NCBI GenBank assembly: GCA_050744245.1
Contig: JBOGGX010000121.1
Coordinates: 1 to 7,228, forward strand
Origin: JBOGGX01 sp050744245
Lineage (GTDB): Bacteria; Actinomycetota; Acidimicrobiia; Acidimicrobiales; JBOGGX01
Length of the DNA stretch: 7,228 nucleotides
Direction: 5' to 3'
Position numbers and translations under genes: made by a program. This document shows positions 1-6,321 of this stretch, piece by piece (the stretch's first letter is position 1; every line of letters starts with the position of its first letter). The notes beneath the pieces were generated by a model. The model worked only from the letters and a program-made list of their open reading frames with translations, ran no database searches and was not told where the DNA came from.

Positions 1-193
1 GCTTGACGAAGTACCCGGACTCGCCCGTGTGGACGAGATAGTTGAGATTGCGCCGGGAACGCTCGACCACCCGCACACCGTCTCTCACGACGGTGTGCGG
101 GTCGAGCAGCCCCGACTCGATGAGGTACGGGACGACGTCAGCCGGTCGCAGCGGCGCCGTCCGGCGAGGGCCGGTGCGGCCTCGACCACCCAC
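1..193 (-). CDS. Phosphotransferase (APH/protein-kinase-fold) family protein, N-terminal fragment, cut by window edge
   Basis: The minus strand stays open from a GTG at 193-191 to the window edge, giving 64 codons plus one base. The start is supported by GAGGGG five bases upstream, which overlaps the end of the preceding gene, and by a 2-bp gap after that gene's TAG stop (translational coupling). Visible motifs are LRPADVVPYLIESGLL (about residues 15-30), then VVERSRRNLNYLV (42-54) and GYFVK (60-64). An 'RN.NY.V...G..YFVK' pattern resembles the first strands of the small lobe of aminoglycoside-phosphotransferase-like kinases, where the lysine after the hydrophobic strand contacts ATP. The catalytic loop (HxD) and metal-binding Asp would lie outside the window, so activity cannot be judged. 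The substrate is unknown. Close linkage to the acidic-tailed protein suggests a shared pathway. The family call rests on a short stretch and is moderate; that this is coding sequence is fairly secure. Confidence 0.6.
   Translation of the reverse strand, partial: MGGRGRTGPRRTAPLRPADVVPYLIESGLLDPHTVVRDGVRVVERSRRNLNYLVHTGESGYFVK
61..107. repeat. Long near-perfect inverted repeat (19 bp arms, 3-nt bulge) inside the kinase gene
   Basis: CCGCACACCGTC (71-82) is exactly complementary to GACGGTGTGCGG (89-100) across a 6-nt loop, TCTCAC. The outer arms GCTCGAC (61-67) and GTCGAGC (101-107) also pair perfectly, leaving a 3-nt bulge, CAC, at 68-70. The structure lies in coding sequence for residues about 29-45 of the phosphotransferase-like protein, and the bulge is codon-sized. 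It could be an mRNA hairpin that affects translation just after initiation, a binding site, or a coincidence of amino-acid composition. Confidence 0.75.
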
Positions 194-195
194 GG

Positions 196-804
196 CTACC
201 CCTCGGGCGTTTCGGTTTCCGGCTCTTCGTCGCCGGGATCGTCCGGGCCCTCGCCGTCGCCATCGTCATCGTCGTCATCGTCATCGTCGTCGTCGTCGTC
301 GTCCCGGTCGTCGTCATCCTCGTCACAGATCAGCGGGACGCTGATGTCCTCGCACGAGGGCGTGACACACAGGTTCCAGGTGATGGCGATCGTGGCGCAG
401 ACCATCGTCGTGGTGAAGGCCGACACGATCATGTCGTCGGTCACGGTGTTCGGCAGGTACCGCGTGATGATCTCGCCGCTGAGCAGCTCACCCTGCATCA
501 CGCGGGCCGAGCGCCCGCCGTGGCCGACGGCTGCATCCTTCTTGACCCACAGCACCGTGCCGCCGCCGGTCCCCGGCCGGTCGTCGAGGTTCTCGCGGTG
601 CACGATGTCGCCCTCGGCCACCTCCAGCCAGGACCGCATCTCCGGGTCGACGTAGAGCCGCACGTGCCCCGGGCGATCGCTCGGACCGAGAAGTCCCGTG
701 AAGTTCACCGCCCCGCTGGGCCGACCGGGCCGCGGCCGCACCTGACGGACCAGCCGGTTCGCCGTGAGGTCAGGCCCTCGTCGACCTCCGCCTGTTGTAC
801 TCAT
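196..804 (-). CDS. Small protein with four Cys and poly-Asp acidic C-terminal tail, family not recognised
   Basis: The protein has 202 residues. ATG at 804-802 is chosen because GAGGAG lies 7 nt upstream; a GTG at 864 in the same frame lacks such a site and falls inside a hairpin. I do not recognise the family. The N-terminus (1-45) is basic and rich in Gly, Pro and Arg. A compact central part (about 46-120) contains VRLYVDPEMRSWLEV, EGDIVHRENL and GGTVLWVKKDA, which looks like a short beta-rich domain. A hydrophobic stretch (about 125-145) is followed by Cys at 136, 146, 151 and 160. The last 42 residues are mostly acidic, including 14 consecutive Asp (168-181). There is no N-terminal signal peptide, and the hydrophobic stretch is interrupted by polar Thr, Asn and Trp, so it is a weak membrane candidate. 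The stop codon is 2 bp from the kinase-like gene start, so the two are probably co-translated. It could be a substrate or partner of that kinase, or a metal- or basic-protein-binding factor; these are inferences. Confidence 0.8.
   Translation of the reverse strand: MSTTGGGRRGPDLTANRLVRQVRPRPGRPSGAVNFTGLLGPSDRPGHVRLYVDPEMRSWLEVAEGDIVHRENLDDRPGTGGGTVLWVKKDAAVGHGGRSARVMQGELLSGEIITRYLPNTVTDDMIVSAFTTTMVCATIAITWNLCVTPSCEDISVPLICDEDDDDRDDDDDDDDDDDDDDGDGEGPDDPGDEEPETETPEG
262..324. repeat. GTC/ATC trinucleotide tract encoding the poly-Asp run
   Basis: On the plus strand 262-303 is an uninterrupted run of GTC and ATC triplets (GAC/GAT on the coding strand, 14 Asp codons). It is followed by CCG and a further imperfect run to 324. 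Synonymous GAC/GAT mixing means this is not a pure microsatellite, but it is a plausible slippage site and its length may vary between strains. Confidence 0.85.
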
Positions 805-840
805 GATCCTGCTCCTCGTCGTTGGCTTCGAATGGCGGCA

Positions 841-873
841 CCGTCGCACGACGGCGCTAACCACGCGTTAGCG
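841..873 (-). terminator. Tandem hairpins between the PD40 protein gene and the acidic-tail protein gene
   Basis: CGCTAAC (855-861) pairs with GTTAGCG (867-873) over a 5-nt loop. Immediately beside it, CCGTC (841-845) pairs with GACGG (850-854) over a 4-nt loop. They lie 12-44 nt beyond the TGA of the PD40 protein gene (888-886) in transcription order and upstream of the Shine-Dalgarno of the next gene. There is no T-tract, so an intrinsic terminator is doubtful. A partial terminator, RNA-processing site or 3'-end stabiliser is equally possible. Confidence 0.4.
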
Positions 874-885
874 AGCGACAGAGGA

Positions 886-3540
886 TCAGTTGCGGCCGAT
901 GAGGTCGACCACGTCGGCGCCCGGAGCCTGCACCAGCAGGATCACGGGCTGGGCCAGCCGCACCGCCGGGGTGGCGACGACCTCGGCCATCACCTCGCGG
1001 GGCCCGAAGTTGCGGCTGTAGAAGATCACGGTCGGCAGCTCGACCGTGCCGTCCGGCCGGACGACGACGTCGACCGGCGGCAGCGCGGGGATCGTGAGCC
1101 GCACCGTTGCACCGGGCGGCCAGTCGAGGCCCTCGACCCCGATCACCCCGCCCGAGTGGACGACGGCAGGGTTGAGGATGATGCTCGGCTGGATGCCGGA
1201 GCCGGTGAGCTCGACGAGGTCGACCGATCCGCTGCCGCCGCTCCGGAACTCGATGAACGCCGGCCGGTCGCCGATCGCCGACGGCGTGAAGACGACGGTC
1301 ACGACACACGGGTCACCCAGCCGCACCCCGGTCGGCCCGAGGCAGTCATCTGCCGTGATGGTGTAGTCGGTCGCCCCCGGTCCCGTGACAACGATCTCCG
1401 CGAAGGTCACCCCGCCGACGTCGGGCGGTTCGCCTCGGATGAGAACGGTGACAGGTGTTGCGGCCGTCGCGATTCCGAGCGGTTGGGCCCCGAAGGCGAG
1501 GGTCGACGGCTCGAACACGAGTCCGCCCGGGGCGCCCACGGCGACCAGGACCCGGGACGCGAACTGCGGCTTCGCGACCTCGTCAGGCTCCACGATCGTC
1601 GGGTTCGAGTCGAACTCGACGAACAGCGGCTGTCGACGCTCCCCAAGGGCGGTCGAATGGAACCGGGCCAGGGCCAGGATGTTGCAGATCTCTCCTGGCT
1701 GCACTGCGGGGCATCCGAGTGGGCCGAGGGTGAAGTCGATCGGCGTTGGGTCGAAGAAGGCCCGCCTGGCCATGACCGGACCGAACCCGAACGGGTTGGC
1801 CTCGAAATCGACGAACTTCGTCCTGGTCGTTCCGACAGCGACGTCGTCGAACGGAAATGGCACGGTCGTGCCCAGCAGCTCGGCGCTGGTGAACGACCGA
1901 ACGAAGAGATCCTCGTCGAACGCGCCGAAGGGGTCGGCGACGTCGTCGAGGTTGTTGGCGAAGGATACGAAGGCGACGAAGGGCAGACCACTCGGGACAC
2001 CCAGGGCGCCGGAGTGCGACGAGACGGCGGCGGCGTCGCTCTCCGCGTTGCCGAGAAAGTCCTCAGGCAGCGGATCCTGGGGAAACGATCCATTCGGGAC
2101 GAATTCCCCAACCGAGACCAACTCGTTCTCGGCCGACGGGTTGAGGCGGTCGCGCACGACGACCTGTCGGCTGGGGTCGACGTCGACCCTGAGGACGTTG
2201 GACGCCCGAGTTGTGTAGGCGACGTAGCGGCCGTCGCTCGAGATAGAAGGCCGGCGGCTGTCCGGTGAGCACTCGGCGCCGCTGCACACACCGAGCTGAC
2301 CCCCCACACCTGAGATCAGCTCGACCGTGCCGGAGGCCTGGTCGCGAACAAACACCTGCCGCTCGCCGTCGAACTCGGCACTGAACGCGAGATGTTGGCC
2401 ATTCCGAGACGCGGACAGGTCGCTGATCACCTCATTGAAGTTTTCGTCGCTGAACGCGCCGATGGTCACGCCATCGAACACCGTCGGCAGCGCCGTGATC
2501 GTGTTCGGATTCGCCAGGTCGAAGCGGGCCAGGAGATGGTCTTCGAGCTCCTGGCAGTTGAACTGATTCGTCGCCCCCCTCACCACGAGGAAGACAAACG
2601 CTCCATCGCCGCTGAGCACCGGCGTCTGCTGGGTCTGGCAGACCAGCGGCACGCCGTTGCCGCCGGGAAAGTTCGGGTCCTCCAGAGGGACCATCTCCGG
2701 TTCACCCAGCAAGGCTGATCCCTGGATGCGCTGTACGAGGATCGTGTCGAATCTGCAGAGGGCAGGCACGGCGGCCGCGAACGCTCGGATAGAGGTTCCG
2801 CCGAAGCTGCAGTCGTGCCTGAACGCGACCCTCGTCCCGTCGTCGGAAATGGTCGGCTCGAACGACTCCTCGACATCGAAGCCAGTCGGCGCCCGGCTCG
2901 ATACCCACACCGGCGGCGCGTCGGGGGCGAGCCGGTCCCATCGGTAGACGTCGAGACCGCTGAAGTCCTGGCTGTCGGGGATCAGGTTGGACGCGACCGA
3001 CGTGAACACAACGAACCGGCCGTCGCCCGAGATGTCGGGTTCGTAGCTGTCGCCGTCGGCCGGCTCGCGCCCGGGTCCGGGTGTCGGCTGGGCCCGGAAG
3101 AACAGGGTCACCCCGCCCTGGACGAAGCCCAGGGTGACCAATGTGGTCGAGGTTCCCTCGGGCTCGTCGTAGAGGCCGTTCTGGTCGGTGTCCCGGTCGG
3201 TGATGTAGACGTTCGAGATGTCGGGGTCTTCGTCGGGATCGGCACCGGGATCGAGCCTCGAGAAGGCGATGAAGCGGCCGTCGTCGGACATGGCGATGCC
3301 CGAGTCGTCCTCGACCTGGAGGACAAAGCTGTCGGCGTCACCGACCAGGGTCGTGCGTCCCCTCGCCAGATAGTCCTCGGGCACCGCAGGCGGTCCGGGC
3401 GCTTGGGCCAGGCCGGCCAGCCGGGCCGAGCGGCCCGCGTCGTCCACACCGGCGACCGTGCCGAAGATCAGCAGCCCGGCCAGGGCGGGCGCGACCCGTC
3501 GGTGCACCCCGTTGAGGCGCCGTCCGCGCACTACCCGCAT
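886..3540 (-). CDS. Exported PD40 beta-propeller protein with two choice-of-anchor-D domains and a C-terminal Ig-like module
   Basis: The protein has 884 residues. The ATG at 3540-3538 is preferred over an upstream in-frame start at 3591 because AGGAGG sits 6 nt before it and a signal peptide then starts at once. Residues 1-47 have a basic n-region (RVVRGRR, HRR), a hydrophobic core (about 16-30) and a likely cleavage near AQA-PG (47/48), so it is probably Sec-exported. Residues about 80-530 carry seven PD40/TolB-type blade motifs of the form xxSxDGRxVAF, at about 81, 166, 227, 305, 373, 429 and 503, consistent with a propeller. Two choice-of-anchor-D-like domains follow (about 553-668 and 673-781). 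Each has a Cys pair (C610/C619 and C733/C745) before a strand ending in an EF-S motif, typical of this Ig-like fold. Residues 785-884 form a last Ig-like module, with PPGATV (808-813), PDGT (829-832) and a terminal LIGRN, shared with the upstream gene product. Other Cys residues (244, 262, 301, 329, 419, 424) could form disulfides outside the cell. No catalytic residues were recognised; a binding or surface role is likely. Confidence 0.88.
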   Translation of the reverse strand: MRVVRGRRLNGVHRRVAPALAGLLIFGTVAGVDDAGRSARLAGLAQAPGPPAVPEDYLARGRTTLVGDADSFVLQVEDDSGIAMSDDGRFIAFSRLDPGADPDEDPDISNVYITDRDTDQNGLYDEPEGTSTTLVTLGFVQGGVTLFFRAQPTPGPGREPADGDSYEPDISGDGRFVVFTSVASNLIPDSQDFSGLDVYRWDRLAPDAPPVWVSSRAPTGFDVEESFEPTISDDGTRVAFRHDCSFGGTSIRAFAAAVPALCRFDTILVQRIQGSALLGEPEMVPLEDPNFPGGNGVPLVCQTQQTPVLSGDGAFVFLVVRGATNQFNCQELEDHLLARFDLANPNTITALPTVFDGVTIGAFSDENFNEVISDLSASRNGQHLAFSAEFDGERQVFVRDQASGTVELISGVGGQLGVCSGAECSPDSRRPSISSDGRYVAYTTRASNVLRVDVDPSRQVVVRDRLNPSAENELVSVGEFVPNGSFPQDPLPEDFLGNAESDAAAVSSHSGALGVPSGLPFVAFVSFANNLDDVADPFGAFDEDLFVRSFTSAELLGTTVPFPFDDVAVGTTRTKFVDFEANPFGFGPVMARRAFFDPTPIDFTLGPLGCPAVQPGEICNILALARFHSTALGERRQPLFVEFDSNPTIVEPDEVAKPQFASRVLVAVGAPGGLVFEPSTLAFGAQPLGIATAATPVTVLIRGEPPDVGGVTFAEIVVTGPGATDYTITADDCLGPTGVRLGDPCVVTVVFTPSAIGDRPAFIEFRSGGSGSVDLVELTGSGIQPSIILNPAVVHSGGVIGVEGLDWPPGATVRLTIPALPPVDVVVRPDGTVELPTVIFYSRNFGPREVMAEVVATPAVRLAQPVILLVQAPGADVVDLIGRN

Positions 3541-3573
3541 CCCTTCCCTCCTCGGGACTCCGCCCCACCCCGG

Positions 3574-3599
3574 GGCCGGCGTCGATCCCAACGCCGGCC
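3574..3599 (-). other. 9-bp stem-loop in the leader of the PD40 protein gene
   Basis: GGCCGGCGT (3574-3582) is exactly complementary to ACGCCGGCC (3591-3599) with an 8-nt loop. If the promoter proposed at 3607-3635 is used, the hairpin sits at the very 5' end of the leader, about 33 nt before the start codon, leaving the Shine-Dalgarno free. It could stabilise the transcript, or act as a terminator for the upstream gene, although no T-tract follows it. Confidence 0.45.
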
Positions 3600-3606
3600 T
3601 ACCTAG

Positions 3607-3635
3607 ATGCTACGCCTCGTAGCGGGGGGAGTCAC
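3607..3635 (-). promoter_or_regulatory. Candidate housekeeping-type promoter for the PD40 protein gene
   Basis: Read on the minus strand, GTGACT (3635-3630, 4 of 6 matches to TTGACA) is separated by 17 nt from TAGCAT (3612-3607, 4 of 6 matches to TATAAT). Transcription would start near 3600 and give a leader of about 60 nt. A small inverted repeat, GCTACG/CGTAGC with a 3-nt loop (3609-3623), overlaps the -10 box and spacer and could be an operator. This rests on consensus matching only. Confidence 0.4.
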
Positions 3636-3662
3636 TGGGTGCGCACTTCCGGCCCTGTCGAC

Positions 3663-3678
3663 TTGCCCGAAAGGGCAA
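3663..3678 (-). terminator. Stem-loop directly after the delta-60 protein gene
   Basis: TTGCCC (3663-3668) pairs with GGGCAA (3673-3678) over a 4-nt loop, beginning 2 nt after the TGA at 3683-3681. It is well placed for a 3'-end element of the delta-60 gene, but the stem is only 6 bp and no T-run follows on the minus strand, so termination is uncertain. Confidence 0.4.
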
Positions 3679-3680
3679 CG

Positions 3681-6188
3681 TCAGCGGCGGCCGACGAAGT
3701 CGCCGGGCTGGGTGGTGCCGGCGGCCACCAGGTAGGGCGCGGCGGCGGTCAACGGCAGGCCGGTCGCCGGGTCGGTCGTGGCCGCGGTGAGCGTGCGGTT
3801 CCCGAAGGTCTCGCTGGGCAGGACGAGCACGCTCAGGATGAACGTGCCGTCCGGTCCGGCGGTCGTCGGGGGAATCGAGTCGATGCCCTGCGACCAGTCG
3901 AAGGTGACGGTGGCGCCGGGCGGAAAGCCGGTCCCGGTGGCGACCGTCGTCTCGCCCGCTCGCCCGACGCGGGGATTGAAGGTCACGGTCGGGGTGACGA
4001 CCGGTGGCGGTGGCGGATCGGCCGGCTCCTCCGGATCGGGCTCCGGCTCCTCGGGCTCGGGCGCGACGACCGTGACCGGGTGGTACCGGGCGGCCAGCAC
4101 CCGCGACCCGCGCTCGTCGTCGACGCCGCCGCCGATGACGATCCGCCCCTGACCGTCGAGCGCAACGCCGGCGGCCGCCTCGCCGCCGCCGAGGTCGGTC
4201 AGGACGAGCCCGGCCGCGCCGAACGCAGCATCGGGCTCGCCCGCCGCGGTGAGCCGGGCCACCAGCACGTCACCGCTCGTCGTACCGCCGGCGACGACGA
4301 CGTTGCCGGTGTCGTCCAACGCCAGCCCGCCGACCGATGCCGGGAACGTGTCCCGGGTGGTGAACAGACCGTCGTCGGCGAACGACGGGTCCCGCGAGCC
4401 ATCGGCCAGGACCTGCAGCACGGTCGCGAACGGTGACGCCGGCTCGTCGGCGGCGAGACCGCCGACGACGATGCGCCCGTCGGGCCGGACGGCGACCCCG
4501 CTGGCCCGGTTGACGGCGTCGCCGATGGTCTCGAAGAGCACACCGGGCGAGTCGTCGTCGCCCGATCCGAATCCCTCGTCGGGGGATCCGTCCTCGTTCA
4601 GCCGGGCCACGACCAGCTGGCCACAGCAGACGTTGTCGGCGATCTCGAACCGCGACCCCGCGACGACGATCTTGCCGTCGGGCGCGACCGCGACCGCCCG
4701 ACCCTCGGCCTGCCCCAAGTCCAACGGGATCTGCACCGGCTCCCCGTCGTTGAAGGACGGATCCGGTGACCCGTCCGGCAGCAGGCGCACCACGATCATC
4801 TCGAACAAGCGGCCGAGCGAGGCCTGGAAGTCGTCGCCGGTGCCCACGGCCACGATCCGGTCCTCGTCGTCGACGGCGACGGCCCGCAGCTCGATGCCGT
4901 CGTCGGGCGCGTCGATCCGCACGGGGAAGCCGTTGCCGAAAGTCGGATCAGCCGCCCCATCGGGCGTGAGCCGGGCCACGACGCCGAACGCGCCGGTGCC
5001 GCCGTCGAAGTCCTCGCCCACGGCCAGGACGCGGCCACCCGAGTCGACCGTCACGCCGTGGACGGGATGGTTGAAGTGGACGACGCCCGGCTTGGCGAAG
5101 CCGGCGCAACTCGATCGGTTCCCGCCGAACCCGGTGTCGAGCCGTCCGTCCTCGTCGCGGCGGAGCACGAACCCGAGCCGTGACTCGCAGCCTTCGAAGC
5201 TTCCTCCAACGATGACCGCGGCGTCCGGGGCCACCGCGACGGATTCGCCCGCGTCGTCGCCGCCGCCGGTGAAGGCGGCCACCCCGCCGTCCCCGAACTC
5301 CCGGTCAAGTTCGGGCTCGGTGGTCACCCGGGTGAGCATGAGCTGGTCGCCCTCGGTGCCCTCGAGGTCGCCCCCGAAGCCAGGATCGAGGTCGAGATCG
5401 GACTCGAGCCGCACGGCGGCCACCGCATCGGGGACCTGGCCGCCGACGGCGATCACCATCCCGTCGCCAGCGGTGACCGCGGCGTCGAGCGGGCGGAAGG
5501 TGGTGGACGAGCCGGCCGGCGGGGTGATGACGCGGACGTCGCCGGCCACGCCGTCGGGGGAGATGCGGCCGACCGCCGGCGTCTCGTTGAACCCGGCCCC
5601 GGTCTCGGCCACCCCGATCAGGACGACATGACCGGTCGACTGGAGGACCAGGCCGACGTTGCCGGACGAGGTGTCGAACGAGCCGGGCGGGAGGAAGGGG
5701 ATCTGGTCGGCGCCGCCGTCGTCGTCGACATCGGTGCCGAAGCTCGGATCGATGCGGCCGTCGGCCAGGAGTCTGGCCGCGCCCAGGGTGGGCCCACCTG
5801 CGGCGGCCACGAAGCCGGCGACGACGAAGCGCCCGTCCGGCATCGACGCCAGCCGGGTCGGGAAGATCTGCGGGTCGGTCGCCACATCGACCACGCCCTT
5901 CCCATTCCCACCGAACCCGGTGTCGAGGTCGCCGTCGGCGTCGAACCGCCACACGTCGCTGTTGGCCAGCACCAGCAGCTCGCCGCGCGCGGTGCGGGCG
6001 ATGTCGTCGGCGGCGATGTTGTTGACGATCGCCGTCTCGGCCACGCCGGTCGTGTTGAACGAAACGTCGAGGTCGCCTGCGTTGGGTTCCGCTCCCGAAC
6101 GGCCGATGCCGACGGCGAGCGAACCGAGCAGCGTGACCGTGGCCAGAAGCACACGGCCCGCGCGACGTGAGATCGGCTGCGGGAGCAT
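3681..6188 (-). CDS. Exported delta-60-repeat (DUF5122-like) beta-propeller protein with C-terminal Ig-like module
   Basis: The protein has 835 residues. ATG at 6188-6186 is the only credible start: an in-frame stop lies 12 codons upstream and a signal peptide begins at once. No good Shine-Dalgarno is visible. Residues 1-33 form a signal peptide (basic SRRAGR, hydrophobic core about 13-28, likely cleavage near SGA-EP). From about 38 to 705 it consists of delta-60-type repeats pairing a 'RLxxDGxxDxxFG' motif with a following 'VAVxPDGxIVVxG' strand. The first motif is seen about eleven times, near residues 81, 139, 208, 260, 293, 343, 406, 468, 529, 592 and 645; the copies near 208 and 293 are degenerate. 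These repeats form propellers in secreted and surface proteins. A Pro/Glu-rich linker (709-731) leads to an Ig-like module (732-835) with PPGATV (756-761), PDGT (779-782), FG.R (795-798) and a terminal GDFVGRR, matching the end of the PD40 protein. No enzymatic motif was seen. The likely role is an extracellular binding or structural protein. Confidence 0.9.
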   Translation of the reverse strand: MLPQPISRRAGRVLLATVTLLGSLAVGIGRSGAEPNAGDLDVSFNTTGVAETAIVNNIAADDIARTARGELLVLANSDVWRFDADGDLDTGFGGNGKGVVDVATDPQIFPTRLASMPDGRFVVAGFVAAAGGPTLGAARLLADGRIDPSFGTDVDDDGGADQIPFLPPGSFDTSSGNVGLVLQSTGHVVLIGVAETGAGFNETPAVGRISPDGVAGDVRVITPPAGSSTTFRPLDAAVTAGDGMVIAVGGQVPDAVAAVRLESDLDLDPGFGGDLEGTEGDQLMLTRVTTEPELDREFGDGGVAAFTGGGDDAGESVAVAPDAAVIVGGSFEGCESRLGFVLRRDEDGRLDTGFGGNRSSCAGFAKPGVVHFNHPVHGVTVDSGGRVLAVGEDFDGGTGAFGVVARLTPDGAADPTFGNGFPVRIDAPDDGIELRAVAVDDEDRIVAVGTGDDFQASLGRLFEMIVVRLLPDGSPDPSFNDGEPVQIPLDLGQAEGRAVAVAPDGKIVVAGSRFEIADNVCCGQLVVARLNEDGSPDEGFGSGDDDSPGVLFETIGDAVNRASGVAVRPDGRIVVGGLAADEPASPFATVLQVLADGSRDPSFADDGLFTTRDTFPASVGGLALDDTGNVVVAGGTTSGDVLVARLTAAGEPDAAFGAAGLVLTDLGGGEAAAGVALDGQGRIVIGGGVDDERGSRVLAARYHPVTVVAPEPEEPEPDPEEPADPPPPPVVTPTVTFNPRVGRAGETTVATGTGFPPGATVTFDWSQGIDSIPPTTAGPDGTFILSVLVLPSETFGNRTLTAATTDPATGLPLTAAAPYLVAAGTTQPGDFVGRR

Positions 6189-6282
6189 CGGCTTCGGGTA
6201 CGAGGCGGGGGACGACCCGGTTCACGGCTCGTCCGGTTGCCCGAAGGGGAAGCTCCCGTTGCCTGACCTCGTTCCCCTCCGT

Positions 6283-6313
6283 CCGGTGACCGGCTGCGAC
6301 CAGAGGGTACGTT
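6283..6313 (+). promoter_or_regulatory. Candidate promoter and palindrome before the membrane-protein gene; leaderless start possible
   Basis: GTGACC (6286-6291, 4 of 6 matches to TTGACA) is followed after 16 nt by TACGTT (6308-6313, the T, A and final T of a -10 box). Transcription would then begin within a few bases of the ATG at 6322, which agrees with the lack of a well-spaced Shine-Dalgarno. CCGGT-G-ACCGG (6283-6293) is an 11-bp palindrome over the -35 region and a possible operator. The 133-bp divergent gap 6189-6321 must also hold the promoter of the delta-60 gene, which I could not place. Confidence 0.3.
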
Positions 6314-6321
6314 CCGGCCCC

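Noticed and set aside
262..324. Trinucleotide tract as a CRISPR or regulatory repeat array
   Set aside because: It is an in-frame Asp codon run with no repeat-spacer structure.
196..864. Upstream GTG start at 864 for the acidic-tail protein
   Set aside because: It falls inside the hairpin at 855-873 and lacks a Shine-Dalgarno, whereas ATG 804 has GAGGAG at good spacing.
520..2268. Long plus-strand open frame (582 codons)
   Set aside because: It lies antisense to the acidic-tail and PD40 genes and its composition is Arg/Asp/Gly/Val-rich and repetitive, as expected for an antisense frame. The minus-strand frames have signal peptide, domains and ribosome sites.
4249..5631. Plus-strand open frame (460 codons) rich in Ser, Pro and Thr
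   Set aside because: It is antisense to the delta-60 repeats; the low-complexity Ser/Pro/Thr composition mirrors the repeated Asp/Gly codons on the real strand.
81..6188. Tat export motif in the delta-60 protein (SRRAGRVLL)
   Set aside because: The twin arginine lacks the expected downstream hydrophobic/Lys pattern, and the propeller has no sign of a bound cofactor; a Sec signal peptide is simpler.
6189..6321. Minus-strand promoter for the delta-60 gene
   Set aside because: TACCCT (6309-6304) and TACCCG-like boxes lack an acceptable -35 at 16-18 nt, so I could not support a site.
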